A stretch of 46,406 nucleotides of DNA from NCBI GenBank assembly GCA_904420535.1, contig CAJFVQ010000049.1, positions 1 to 46,406 on the forward strand, written 5' to 3'. A program made the translations under genes and the position numbers. The notes beneath the pieces were generated by a model. It was not told the origin of the DNA, did not search any database, and saw only the letters and a program-made list of their open reading frames with translations. Positions 16,436 to 24,399 of the stretch are shown here, one piece after another (positions within the stretch are counted from its first letter, which is position 1; the number at the start of each line of letters is the position of its first letter). This DNA is from Candidatus Cryptoclostridium obscurum. GTDB lineage: Bacteria > Bacillota > Dehalobacteriia > UBA7702.

Positions 16436-17911
16436 ATGCAAACATATCAAATGACGCCTCTGGAATTGGGGGCAAAAATTAAAGCAAAGGAGATTGGAGT
16501 TGAGGAGTTAACCGCATATTATCTCAACCGAATCGATGCCGTTGACAGCGATGTCTCCGCGTTTTTACGTGCGGAAAAAGAGTACGCAATGAAGGAGGCT
16601 GCGGAAGTACAAACAAAGATTGACCATGGGACTTTAGACAGCCCCTTGGCGGGAGTTCCCTATGGCATCAAAGATAATATTTGCACATTGGGATTGGAAA
16701 CCACCTGCGCTTCTAAAATTCTCAGTGGTTTTCAACCGCCTTACGACGCGACTTTGGTGACAAAATTAAAGGAAAATGGCAATGTCATCCTTGGAAAGAC
16801 TAATATGGATGAATTTGCTATGGGAAGCACTACGGAAACATCTTACGATGGAATCACCAAAAATCCATGGGATCTTTCTCATGTTCCCGGCGGTTCCAGT
16901 GGTGGAAGCGCTGCAGCGGTTGCCGGTCGTGAAGTACCTTTTGCCATCGGCTCCGATACTGGTGGTTCCATTCGTCAGCCCGCTTCTTATTGCGGTGTGA
17001 CCGGTATGAAACCGACTTATGGCACGGTGTCCCGTTTTGGTTTGATTGCTTACGGTTCTTCTTTGGATCAGATGGGGCCTGTGGCTCCCACGGCCAAAGA
17101 CTGTGCTGCCATTCTCGACTTGATTATGGGAAAAGATCCAAAGGACTCCACGTCTATGGGGATGGATGGAACCATGATGGATACCATAGATGATGGTGCG
17201 AAGGGTTTAAAAATTGGGATCCCCACTTCCTACTTTGGCGATGGTCTCGACGGCGAAGTGAAAGATCACGTTTTGGCGGCGGCGAAACTACTGGCAGACC
17301 ACGGTGCCGAAGTGGAGGAATTTGATCTCGCTATGGTGGAATACGCTGTGCCGGCTTATTACATCATTGCCTCGGCAGAAGCAAGTTCTAATCTTTCTCG
17401 ATATGACGGTGTCAAGTACGGCTATCGCTCGGAAGATGCCGAAGGGCTACGGGATCTCTATTTGAAAACTAGGACAGAAGGTTTCGGCAGTGAGGTGAAA
17501 AAACGCATCATGTTGGGAGCTTTCGCTCTTTCCAGTGGATATTACGATGCCTACTACAATAAAGCCCTGCAAGTCAAGGCTCTAATCAAAAAAAGCTTTG
17601 ATGAAGCCTTTGCAAAGTACGATGTGATCTTAGGCCCTGTAGCCCCCGCCACAGCTCCGAAGATTGGAGACAGCCTCAAAGATCCGTTGAAAATGTATTT
17701 GAGCGATATCTATACTGTCTCTGTGAACTTGGCAGGTTTGCCGGGGATTTCTCTACCCTGCGGCTTTGACGGCAACGGACTCCCCATCGGCGTGCAAATG
17801 ATTGGTAATGCTTTTCACGACGCTATTGTATTACGGGCTGCCAACGCTTATCAACAGTTGACGGATTTTCATAAACAAATTCCCGAAATTGCAATGAAAG
17901 GAGCAGAATAA
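16436..17911 (+). CDS. gatA: Asp-tRNA(Asn)/Glu-tRNA(Gln) amidotransferase subunit A
   Basis: The glutaminase/amidase subunit of GatCAB, which frees ammonia from glutamine for GatB. The 491 residues have the amidase-signature catalytic triad Lys79 (YGIKDN), Ser154 (GGSSGG) and Ser178 (DTGGSIRQP), which are the same positions reported for the Staphylococcus aureus enzyme. AAGGAGG (16423-16429) precedes ATG 16436. The stop is 1 base before gatB. As a glutamine-consuming enzyme it shares its likely transcript with a NitR-like regulator and a HisH-like glutaminase. Confidence 0.97.
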   Translation: MQTYQMTPLELGAKIKAKEIGVEELTAYYLNRIDAVDSDVSAFLRAEKEYAMKEAAEVQTKIDHGTLDSPLAGVPYGIKDNICTLGLETTCASKILSGFQPPYDATLVTKLKENGNVILGKTNMDEFAMGSTTETSYDGITKNPWDLSHVPGGSSGGSAAAVAGREVPFAIGSDTGGSIRQPASYCGVTGMKPTYGTVSRFGLIAYGSSLDQMGPVAPTAKDCAAILDLIMGKDPKDSTSMGMDGTMMDTIDDGAKGLKIGIPTSYFGDGLDGEVKDHVLAAAKLLADHGAEVEEFDLAMVEYAVPAYYIIASAEASSNLSRYDGVKYGYRSEDAEGLRDLYLKTRTEGFGSEVKKRIMLGAFALSSGYYDAYYNKALQVKALIKKSFDEAFAKYDVILGPVAPATAPKIGDSLKDPLKMYLSDIYTVSVNLAGLPGISLPCGFDGNGLPIGVQMIGNAFHDAIVLRAANAYQQLTDFHKQIPEIAMKGAE

Positions 17912-17912
17912 G

Positions 17913-19343
17913 ATGAAATACGAAATGGTTGTCGGATTGGAAGTTCATGTGGAACTTGCCACCAAAACAAAAATTTTCTGCTCTTGTACCACAGAATTCG
18001 GCGGTGAACCCAATACCCATTGCTGCCCCATCTGTACAGGAATGCCCGGCGTTCTGCCTGTTTTAAATGAAAAAGTGGTGGAATTTGCCGTGGCTGTAGG
18101 TCTTGCGACCAATTGCGATATCACGCCCTATGGGAAATTTGACCGAAAAAACTATTTTTATCCTGATTTGCCCAAAGCCTATCAAGTTTCTCAGCTTTAT
18201 CTTCCTATTTGCAGAAATGGCTATTTGGAGATTGAGGGGGAAGGGTTTCAAAAGAAGATCGGGATCCATGAGATCCATATGGAGGAGGATGCGGGGAAAC
18301 TGATCCACGATCCGATTTTTGACGCTACTCTGGCAGACTATAATCGTTGCGGCGTTCCCCTGATTGAAATCGTTTCCGAACCGGATTTTCGCAGTGCCGC
18401 AGAGGTAATCGCTTATTTGGAAAATCTTAAATCTATCCTGCAATATCTTGGGGTCTCCGATTGTAAGATGCAAGAAGGTTCTCTTCGCGCCGATATCAAT
18501 CTTTCAGTCCGCCCTGAAGGACAGGAGGAATTCGGCACCAGAACGGAAATGAAGAACATGAATTCTTTTCGTGCCATTGCGCGGGCTATTGAATCGGAAC
18601 GAAAGCGCCAAATCGAAGTTTTGGAAGACGGTGGAAAGGTAATCCAGCAAACCCGCCGCTGGGACGACAATGCGGGAAAAAGCACGGCCATGCGTTCAAA
18701 AGAGGATGCCCAGGATTACCGTTATTTCCCTGAACCAGATCTGGCCCCCGTGGTGATTAGCGACGAATGGAAAGAGTCCATTCGTCGGAGCTTACCCATG
18801 CTTCCCAAAGAACGGAAGGAGCAGTATATTGAAAAATACGGACTTTCTCAATATGACGCTGGGATCATCGTAGGCATCAAAGCGTTGGCGGATTATTTTG
18901 AGGAAGTGAACCATATCTGCGATAATCCCAAAGAGGTCGCTAACTGGCTTTTGGGCGATTTTATGCGTTTGGCCAAGGAAGGGGAGGAGGATTCCTTCAA
19001 TCTTTTGCTCGACGCTGCCAAATTGGCCGATATTATCAATATGGTGCGCGATGGCGTCATCAATCGCAATACTGCTAAAAAAGTCTTTGCAGAAGTGTGG
19101 CATGACAATCTTGATCCCAAAGCCTATGTGGAGGAACATAATCTGGCCATGGTAGGCGACGATAACCTGATCAAAGACGCTGTGATGAAGGTTTTGGAGA
19201 ATCATCCTAAAACTGTGGAGGAATATAAAGGCGGAAAAGAGAAAGTCCTTGGTTTCCTTGTAGGGCAGTGTATGAAGGAATTAAAGGGTAAGGCCGATCC
19301 TGGTACTGTCAATCAATTACTGCGAGAAATGTTGAATCAATGA
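17913..19343 (+). CDS. gatB: Asp-tRNA(Asn)/Glu-tRNA(Gln) amidotransferase subunit B
   Basis: The kinase/transamidase subunit that phosphorylates Glu-tRNA(Gln) (or Asp-tRNA(Asn)) and amidates it. The 476 residues begin with YEMVVGLEVHVEL, contain the zinc cysteine set CSCTTEFGG...CCPICTGMPG, and the GatB core (NRCGVPLIEIVSEPD, EGSLRADIN, TEMKNMNSF, QDYRYFPEPDL). The C-terminal third is the helical and YqeY-like tail that contacts tRNA. Length is normal. It ends the run, followed by the terminator at 19365. Its presence suggests that this organism makes Gln-tRNA, and perhaps Asn-tRNA, indirectly. Confidence 0.97.
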   Translation: MKYEMVVGLEVHVELATKTKIFCSCTTEFGGEPNTHCCPICTGMPGVLPVLNEKVVEFAVAVGLATNCDITPYGKFDRKNYFYPDLPKAYQVSQLYLPICRNGYLEIEGEGFQKKIGIHEIHMEEDAGKLIHDPIFDATLADYNRCGVPLIEIVSEPDFRSAAEVIAYLENLKSILQYLGVSDCKMQEGSLRADINLSVRPEGQEEFGTRTEMKNMNSFRAIARAIESERKRQIEVLEDGGKVIQQTRRWDDNAGKSTAMRSKEDAQDYRYFPEPDLAPVVISDEWKESIRRSLPMLPKERKEQYIEKYGLSQYDAGIIVGIKALADYFEEVNHICDNPKEVANWLLGDFMRLAKEGEEDSFNLLLDAAKLADIINMVRDGVINRNTAKKVFAEVWHDNLDPKAYVEEHNLAMVGDDNLIKDAVMKVLENHPKTVEEYKGGKEKVLGFLVGQCMKELKGKADPGTVNQLLREMLNQ

Positions 19344-19364
19344 TTTCCTTGATATTGCAAAGAA

Positions 19365-19397
19365 AAACATACCTCATGTACTGAGGTATGTTTTTTT
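19365..19397 (+). terminator. Intrinsic terminator after gatB
   Basis: AAACATACCTCA (19365-19376) pairs with TGAGGTATGTTT (19382-19393) around a 5-base loop and continues into T residues. It ends the nitR-gatB run. Confidence 0.9.
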
Positions 19398-19401
19398 ATG
19401 A

Positions 19402-19430
19402 TTGACAAATATTTAGAGTTGTGATATAAT
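19402..19430 (+). promoter_or_regulatory. Consensus promoter for the marR-SMR pair
   Basis: TTGACA (19402-19407) and TATAAT (19425-19430) with exactly 17 bases between them and an extended TGA before the -10. This is as close to the housekeeping consensus as it can be, so repression is probably needed to control it. Confidence 0.9.
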
Positions 19431-19434
19431 CAAA

Positions 19435-19453
19435 TAGTCCGAAATAAAGACTA
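19435..19453 (+). promoter_or_regulatory. Candidate MarR operator
   Basis: An inverted repeat TAGTC (19435-19439), 9 bases, GACTA (19449-19453) sits directly at the expected transcription start, between the promoter and marR. A repressor bound here would block initiation. Half-sites are short, so this is only suggestive. Confidence 0.45.
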
Positions 19454-19473
19454 ATTTAATAAAGGGGAACATT

Positions 19474-19941
19474 ATGCAATATTCCAAGGATATTCGAAGA
19501 TATTATGATTTTTGGTTCGGATTGAATGATATCTCCAATCAGCTGGCAAAGTCAAAGGGAATCACAGTAAATACCTGGTGCATTCTTTACCTGATCGATC
19601 AGCATCCCGACAGTTGTACTATGAAATTCATCTGTGAAAAAATGCTTTTGCCGAAGCAGACTGTCCACAGCGCATTGACGGTATTGGCTAAGAAAGGTTA
19701 CATTGTCAGGGTTCCTCATCCCGAAGACAAAAGAAATAAATTGCTTCATTTTACCGAAGCTGGGCAAAAATACGCCGATGAAGTGTTGTCCGTATTTTAC
19801 CGCCCAGAATCGGAAGCTATGGAGATGATTGGCGAGGAAGTCAAAAATAATTTTCTGGAGAGTAGTTATATTTTTTATCAGGCATTGAGAGAAGTTTTTG
19901 AACAAGAGATGTTTCCAAATCAAAGGAAAGAGAGGAATTAA
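19474..19941 (+). CDS. MarR family transcriptional regulator
   Basis: A 155-residue winged-helix dimeric regulator. The recognition region is CTMKFICEKMLLPKQTVHSALTVLAKKGYI (about 49-78) and the wing contains HPEDKRNKLLHFTEAG, the typical DxRxxxLxLTxxG of MarR proteins. These usually repress their own operon and release DNA on binding a small aromatic or cationic molecule or on oxidation. ATG 19474 follows AAAGGGG. The next gene, a multidrug transporter, begins 4 bases after its stop, so it most likely controls that transporter and itself. Confidence 0.9.
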   Translation: MQYSKDIRRYYDFWFGLNDISNQLAKSKGITVNTWCILYLIDQHPDSCTMKFICEKMLLPKQTVHSALTVLAKKGYIVRVPHPEDKRNKLLHFTEAGQKYADEVLSVFYRPESEAMEMIGEEVKNNFLESSYIFYQALREVFEQEMFPNQRKERN

Positions 19942-19945
19942 ACCT

Positions 19946-20269
19946 ATGCCATATGTACTTTTAGGAATTGCCATTGTTTTGGAACTGTTTGGCACGACCT
20001 TTCTTAAAGCTTCTGCGGGATTTACGAAGCTGTTTCCCACGCTTTTAACCTTGATTTTTTACGGAGCCTGTTATTTCTTTTTTTCCAGAGCCCTGAATTC
20101 CATCAATCTCAGTGCAGCTTATGCTACCTGGTGCGGCATTGGGATCGTGGCCGCCACTTTGATCTCGGTTTTGATTTTTAAGGAGAGCATCTCTATTTTG
20201 GGGATCGTAGGCATCGTCTTGGTATTAGCTGGGGTAATCATTTTAAATACCGTGGGGATGACCCATTAA
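19946..20269 (+). CDS. Small multidrug resistance (SMR/EmrE family) transporter
   Basis: A 107-residue protein with four membrane segments, matching EmrE-type proton/cation antiporters. The essential membrane Glu is Glu13 in VLELFGTTFLK (EmrE Glu14), and the second key region YATWCGIG holds the conserved Trp. These proteins export cationic dyes, quaternary ammonium compounds or guanidinium; which cannot be decided from sequence. The ATG at 19946 starts directly at the first membrane helix and follows AGAGGA; an earlier in-frame ATG inside marR would add 16 hydrophilic residues and was rejected. Normal functional SMRs act as homodimers, or as pairs; no partner is seen here. Confidence 0.9.
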   Translation: MPYVLLGIAIVLELFGTTFLKASAGFTKLFPTLLTLIFYGACYFFFSRALNSINLSAAYATWCGIGIVAATLISVLIFKESISILGIVGIVLVLAGVIILNTVGMTH

Positions 20270-20270
20270 A

Positions 20271-20305
20271 AAACGAAGCGATTGCTTGCGTTCGCTTCGT
20301 TTCAT
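20271..20305. terminator. Convergent terminator
   Basis: AAACGAAGCG (20271-20280) and CGCTTCGTTT (20293-20302) form a 10-bp stem with a 12-base loop. On the minus strand it is followed by more T (TTTAATGG), on the plus strand by only three T, so it best serves the GyrI-like gene while also stopping the SMR transcript. Confidence 0.75.
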
Positions 20306-20321
20306 TGAATGCTTTACTTAG

Positions 20322-20972
20322 TTAGGATTCTTTTGCGGCAATGGGATGACGAATAATCGTTTTGAGCCGCTCCGGTGGGGTACGGCGCGGGTCACTCAAA
20401 TATATTTCATGGTGTTTTCGCTCATTGCTGAAATCATCAGTATAGCCTTGGGCATGAATGAAATTTTTCATAGAAATGATGCTGTGCGGTTCATCATCGT
20501 AAGGACCGATGTGCATGATCTGTACGGAAAGCCCTTCATGATATACATCTAGCCTGGCTTTGCCCAAAGGAAGCCCAGGCTTTTTTTGTGCTAGTTTTGC
20601 TTTGGCGGTTTCAAATACCGATTCCGTAACAAAATCCGGTTGGCGGATCATCGAGGTCCAGCAAAAACGAGATTTATCGGTGATGTTGATACCGTCAAAG
20701 GATTTGTCCTCCAGCCACCAAAGTCCCTCCAGGGGCGGTACCACATAATCAAAGTATCCTGCGGGAAGAGCATCTGACATTTTCGACATTTTAATTGAAA
20801 AGGAAAGGCCGTACAGTAATTCCAAAGCTTCGGCATAATCCTTAGACGTATTTGGATCGCCTTTTCCATCTACCATAATGAAGCGAATCGGCGGTACATC
20901 AATTAAGGTAGGCGTTGTTTTTGGATGGTATAGGTCCTTGTATTCTTTTTTGAAGTCGAATTTTTCAGCCAT
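20322..20972 (-). CDS. GyrI-like small-molecule-binding protein
   Basis: A 216-residue cytoplasmic protein of the GyrI-like superfamily. The pattern KDLYHPK...LIDVPPIRFIMVDGKGDPN near the start, the central YVVPPLEGLWW and the aromatic-rich second half resemble Lin2189-type proteins, some of which have been reported to hydrolyse reactive cyclopropane toxins; others simply bind drug-like molecules. ATG 20972 follows GGAGAAGGGG. It is the third gene of a minus-strand group; a 14-bp hairpin separates it from cooT and no promoter is seen between. A protective or drug-binding role fits its neighbour, the SMR transporter on the opposite strand, but this is inference. Confidence 0.75.
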   Translation of the reverse strand: MAEKFDFKKEYKDLYHPKTTPTLIDVPPIRFIMVDGKGDPNTSKDYAEALELLYGLSFSIKMSKMSDALPAGYFDYVVPPLEGLWWLEDKSFDGINITDKSRFCWTSMIRQPDFVTESVFETAKAKLAQKKPGLPLGKARLDVYHEGLSVQIMHIGPYDDEPHSIISMKNFIHAQGYTDDFSNERKHHEIYLSDPRRTPPERLKTIIRHPIAAKES

Positions 20973-20994
20973 GTTTTTTCCCCTTCTCCAATGG

Positions 20995-21025
20995 AAAATG
21001 AGACGTGAAACTCACGTCTCATTTT
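20995..21025 (-). terminator. Hairpin between cooT-like gene and the GyrI-like gene
   Basis: AAAATGAGACGTGA and its exact complement (14 bp) flank a 3-base loop, ending in TTTTCC on the minus strand only 22 bases before the next ATG. It can act as a partial terminator or a processing site that lowers expression of the third gene. Confidence 0.7.
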
Positions 21026-21030
21026 GTTCG

Positions 21031-21219
21031 TTATGCGGTTTCAATGGTAATGATGGAATCGGTAAAATCAATGGATTTTACCGTTCCCGCAAAGGTCTTC
21101 GTATCACCAAAAAGAGTTCTTACCGTTACTTCATTGGCAGTCGTATCCAATGCAGTAACACTTTCGGCTACGGGATCGCCCTGATTGGGTTCTCCCAAAT
21201 AAACTTTTGCCAAACACAT
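21031..21219 (-). CDS. CooT-like nickel-binding small protein
   Basis: A 62-residue beta-rich protein that begins MCLAKVYLG, matching the CooT family (earlier annotated as predicted RNA-binding). In Rhodospirillum CooT, Cys2 binds nickel as a dimer and supports carbon monoxide dehydrogenase maturation. Here Cys2 is present, followed by VTVRTLFGDTKTFAGTVKSID, the typical conserved middle. No nickel-enzyme gene is in the window. Strong AAGGAGGT before ATG 21219. It follows the His-rich gene by 13 bases. Confidence 0.8.
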   Translation of the reverse strand: MCLAKVYLGEPNQGDPVAESVTALDTTANEVTVRTLFGDTKTFAGTVKSIDFTDSIITIETA

Positions 21220-21232
21220 AAAGCATACCTCC

Positions 21233-21439
21233 TTATTCTGTCAGCGCTTTCAGTGCCTCGCGGAGTTTCTTGTTGGATTGGTCCATCAATGTCACGCCTT
21301 CCGCGATGAGAGCCGCAGCCTCATCGTTGCCGGCTTTTTTCGCATTTTCGGCCAATTCATGGATTTCTTCAGCGTGGTGCTCGTTATGATGAACGAGATG
21401 GTCTAAAAGGGCTGCTATTTTTTTTGTATTTTCTTCCAT
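21233..21439 (-). CDS. Small His-rich helical protein
   Basis: A 68-residue all-helical protein with a cluster of His and Glu near the start (LLDHLVHHNEHHAEEIHELAENAK, residues about 11-34), containing seven His, and a charged, Ala-rich second half. The HHNEHHAEEI pattern suggests metal binding. Similar short proteins with an H-N-E-H-A-E motif occur next to nickel-related genes in anaerobes, but I cannot name the family with certainty. AGGAGA precedes ATG 21439. It is the first gene of the group with the CooT-like gene, which supports a role in nickel handling (inference). Confidence 0.65.
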   Translation of the reverse strand: MEENTKKIAALLDHLVHHNEHHAEEIHELAENAKKAGNDEAAALIAEGVTLMDQSNKKLREALKALTE

Positions 21440-21476
21440 GAAATATGGTCTCCTTTATTTAAAATTCTTTACTTAT

Positions 21477-21505
21477 ATTATATTTACTTTTTCCTTGCAT
21501 TGCAA
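21477..21505 (-). promoter_or_regulatory. Promoter of the His-rich/CooT-like/GyrI-like group
   Basis: TTGCAA (21505-21500) and TATAAT (21482-21477) are spaced by 17 bases on the minus strand. It lies back to back with the hom promoter. Confidence 0.75.
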
Positions 21506-21539
21506 TAATTATTCCCAAAAAGATAATAATTTTCAACTA

Positions 21540-21568
21540 TTGCAAATACACACTATTTTTGATAAAAT
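21540..21568 (+). promoter_or_regulatory. Promoter of hom-lysC
   Basis: TTGCAA (21540-21545), 17 bases, TAAAAT (21563-21568) with an extended TGA. The short leader (about 25 bases) contains no riboswitch, so lysine or threonine control must act elsewhere, for example on the enzymes. Confidence 0.75.
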
Positions 21569-21597
21569 GCACTTAATACCTATATAGGAGAAAAAGC

Positions 21598-22911
21598 ATG
21601 AGTCAGACAATCGGAATTGGAATTATGGGTTTGGGTACCGTCGGTTATGGTGCCGCTACCATTTTGCAAAGAAATCGCGATGTTCTTTCCATTCGCACCA
21701 AATGCGATTTGGAGCTCGTTGCTGTATTGGAACGGGAGAAAGAAACAGCGCAAAAGCATTTAGAAGAGATCGGTCTTTCCGCCGGGTTGGTCACTGATGA
21801 TATTGATGCCTTTTTGAATACCGAAGGTCTTGATATCGTCGTAGAAGTGATCGGTGGCACCACCGTAGCTAAAACTTTTATCGAAAAAGCCATTGCTAAA
21901 GGAAAAAGCATCGTAACTGCTAATAAGGACCTTATGGCGATCCATGGCAAGGAATTGTTGAATGCCGCCACAGAACAAGGCGTAGACCTTCGTTTTGAAG
22001 CTTCTGTCGCCGGAGGGATTCCTATTATCGACGTATTAAAGACGGATTTGATCGGCAATCATTTTGACAGTATCATGGGAATCGTCAACGGCACCACGAA
22101 CTATATTTTGACGAGAATGTATCATGAGTCCATCGATTTTGACGATGTGCTGAAGGAAGCACAACGTCTTGGCTATGCGGAATCGGATCCCACTGCCGAT
22201 ATCGGTGGTTGGGATGCTGCCAGAAAAGTGGCGATCCTTGCATCCATTGCCTATAACAGCCGTGTCACTTTGGACGATGTGTATGTGGAAGGAATTGATA
22301 AAATTACAGCGGAAGATATCGCTGCTGCCCGGAAATTGGGATACGTCATTAAACTTTTGGGGATTGCCAAAGAAGATAACGGTGCCATCGAAGCCAGAGT
22401 TCATCCCGTCATGATCCCTACGGACCATCCTTTGGCAGCGGTGAACGATACATTTAATGCGGTGTTTGTCGATGGCGACGTCGTGGGACAAACCATGTTT
22501 TACGGTCGGGGAGCAGGGGATTTGCCTACCGGCAGCGCCATTGTTGGCGATATTTGCGCTGTTGCCAGGGATATAGTCTTTGGTGATCTTGGACAACAAG
22601 GGTGCACATGCTACTTGAACAAAGCCATTAAAACGCAAAACGATTACGTTTCAAAATTTTTCATTCGTATGCAGGTAGAGGATTCTCCCGGCGTATTATC
22701 ATCCATTGCCAAAATTTTTGGTGAAAACGGTGTCAGCATTGCTTCCGTTGTGCAGGAACGTTGTAAACGCGGCGGTGCTGCCGCAGCCTCTCTCATCGTT
22801 GTAACTCACAAGGTGCAAGAGGGGAAATTCTTAAAGGCAAAACAGCAGTTAGAGTCCAGCGAAGCCGTGCATGGTATTGATAATATCATTCGCGTGGAAG
22901 ACGAAGCATAA
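21598..22911 (+). CDS. hom: Homoserine dehydrogenase
   Basis: NAD(P)H-dependent reduction of aspartate semialdehyde to homoserine, the branch toward threonine and methionine. The 437 residues comprise the nucleotide-binding fold (GIMGLGTVGYG, 9-19), the catalytic dimer domain with ASVAGGIPIID and GIVNGTTNYIL, and a C-terminal ACT domain from about 355 (EDSPGVLSSIAKIFGENGVSI) for feedback by threonine. ATG 21598 follows AGGAGA. lysC begins 35 bases after its stop, forming an aspartate-pathway pair. Confidence 0.97.
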   Translation: MSQTIGIGIMGLGTVGYGAATILQRNRDVLSIRTKCDLELVAVLEREKETAQKHLEEIGLSAGLVTDDIDAFLNTEGLDIVVEVIGGTTVAKTFIEKAIAKGKSIVTANKDLMAIHGKELLNAATEQGVDLRFEASVAGGIPIIDVLKTDLIGNHFDSIMGIVNGTTNYILTRMYHESIDFDDVLKEAQRLGYAESDPTADIGGWDAARKVAILASIAYNSRVTLDDVYVEGIDKITAEDIAAARKLGYVIKLLGIAKEDNGAIEARVHPVMIPTDHPLAAVNDTFNAVFVDGDVVGQTMFYGRGAGDLPTGSAIVGDICAVARDIVFGDLGQQGCTCYLNKAIKTQNDYVSKFFIRMQVEDSPGVLSSIAKIFGENGVSIASVVQERCKRGGAAAASLIVVTHKVQEGKFLKAKQQLESSEAVHGIDNIIRVEDEA

Positions 22912-22946
22912 CATAAGATTGAAATAAAACTTGAGGTGAAGAAACA

Positions 22947-24173
22947 ATGTCTCTGATTGTGCAAAAATTTGGTGGGAGTTCCGTTGCTGACCCAGAATGC
23001 ATCCGTCGTGTTGCAAAGCGTGTGGCTGAAAGTTATGACAAAGGCAACGACATGGTTGTTGTGGTATCGGCAATGGGGGATACTACAGACCATCTCATCG
23101 AACTTGCGAAGGAATTAAACGATAAAGCTCCCGAACGAGAAATGGATATGCTTTTAGCCACTGGTGAACAGCAAACGATTTCTCTTTTAGCCATGACATT
23201 AAACGCTATGGGGTATAAAGCAGTGTCCTTTACCGGGTGGCAAGCGGGAATCATTACAGAAGCCGTTGCATCCAAAGCAAAAATTCTAAGCATTGATCCC
23301 AAACGAGTGGAAGATGCTTTGGCAGAGAAGAAAATCGCCATTGTCGCCGGATTTCAGGGATTTACTGCTGGTGGTGATATTACAACCTTGGGCAGAGGAG
23401 GCTCTGATACGACTGCCGTTGCTTTGGCAGCAGCGCTGAACGCTGATTATTGCGAGATTTTCACAGACGTTGACGGTGTTTATACCACTGACCCGCGAGT
23501 AGAACCGCAAGCCCATAAAATTGACCGTATTTCTTATGATGAGATGTTGGAACTGGCCACGATGGGGGCAGGGGTTCTCCATCCCCGTTGTGTGGAAGTG
23601 GGAAAGGATTTTGGTACAAGAATCCATGTCCGCTCCAGCTTTAATCATAACGAAGGCACCATTGTCGATGATATGGGCGGTCGCCCCATGGAACAACAGA
23701 TGGCCGTCAGCGGCGTGGCTTTTGACCGCAATGTTGCCAAAGTTTCCATTTTTGATGTTCCCGATAAGCCTGGTACAGCGGCTCATATTTTTGATACTTT
23801 GGCAAATGAGCACGTGAATGTGGATATGATTATCCAGGCAGGACAGCGCAAGAACCGTAATAAGATTTCTTTTACGGTGAGTGCCGATGATCTTCCCAAA
23901 GCAAAAGAAATTATGGAAGAGATGAAATGGCAATTCCACGCCCAAGAAACTTCTTATATGGATAAAATTGCAAAGGTTTCCATTGTGGGGGCTGGAATGA
24001 TTACCAATCCCGGCGTTGCCGCCAAAATGTTTAATATTCTGGCGGAAAATGATATCAATATCGAAATGATCGCTACTTCGGAAATTAAAGTTTCCTGTGC
24101 GATTCACGAGGAAGATATGGTTCAAGCAGTCCGTGCATTACACAAGGGATTCGGCCTCAGTGAAGAAAAATAA
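22947..24173 (+). CDS. lysC: Aspartate kinase
   Basis: First enzyme of the aspartate pathway, phosphorylating aspartate. The 408 residues start VQKFGGSSVAD, with GRGGSDTTAVALAAAL (about 148-163) and FTDVDGVYTTDPR, and end in two ACT domains that bind lysine and/or threonine. An alternative internal start for a separate beta subunit, as in Bacillus, may exist near Met 245-250 but is not proven. GAGGTGAAG precedes ATG 22947. The kinase normally found between asd and dapA in Bacillus (dapG) is missing from this window, so this may be the main aspartate kinase. Confidence 0.95.
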   Translation: MSLIVQKFGGSSVADPECIRRVAKRVAESYDKGNDMVVVVSAMGDTTDHLIELAKELNDKAPEREMDMLLATGEQQTISLLAMTLNAMGYKAVSFTGWQAGIITEAVASKAKILSIDPKRVEDALAEKKIAIVAGFQGFTAGGDITTLGRGGSDTTAVALAAALNADYCEIFTDVDGVYTTDPRVEPQAHKIDRISYDEMLELATMGAGVLHPRCVEVGKDFGTRIHVRSSFNHNEGTIVDDMGGRPMEQQMAVSGVAFDRNVAKVSIFDVPDKPGTAAHIFDTLANEHVNVDMIIQAGQRKNRNKISFTVSADDLPKAKEIMEEMKWQFHAQETSYMDKIAKVSIVGAGMITNPGVAAKMFNILAENDINIEMIATSEIKVSCAIHEEDMVQAVRALHKGFGLSEEK

Positions 24174-24224
24174 TTGACTGTAAATACAGAAGGAAAAATT
24201 GATTCAATTTATTAAAAAAAGTTG

Positions 24225-24253
24225 TTGACATTTTCCTTGGAATGAGTTAATAT
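24225..24253 (+). promoter_or_regulatory. tRNA-Pro promoter
   Basis: TTGACA (24225-24230), 17 bases, TAATAT (24248-24253), directly upstream of the tRNA. Confidence 0.75.
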
Positions 24254-24263
24254 ATATTCTGTT

Positions 24264-24341
24264 CGGGGCGTAGCTCAGTTTGGCTAGAGCGCTACCTTGG
24301 GGTGGTAGAGGTCGCACGTTCAAGTCGTGTCGCTCCGACCA
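24264..24341 (+). tRNA. tRNA-Pro (anticodon GGG)
   Basis: A 78-base cloverleaf with encoded CCA. Acceptor CGGGGCG pairs with CGCTCCG (one G-U), the anticodon stem CTACC/GGTAG holds the loop TTGGGGT with anticodon GGG, and the T loop is TTCAAGT. It reads the codons CCC and CCU. Confidence 0.95.
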
Positions 24342-24351
24342 GCTTTGAAAT

Positions 24352-24399
24352 AAAAGCAAGCAGTGATTAGACATTCGTTCTGATACTGGTTGCTTTTTT
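24352..24399 (+). terminator. Terminator after tRNA-Pro
   Basis: AAAGCAA-G-CAGT and ACTG-G-TTGCTTT form an interrupted stem with a long loop followed by six T. Confidence 0.6.

Noticed and set aside
21569-21597. Riboswitch (lysine or threonine) before hom-lysC
   Set aside because: The leader is only about 25 bases long and cannot hold an aptamer.
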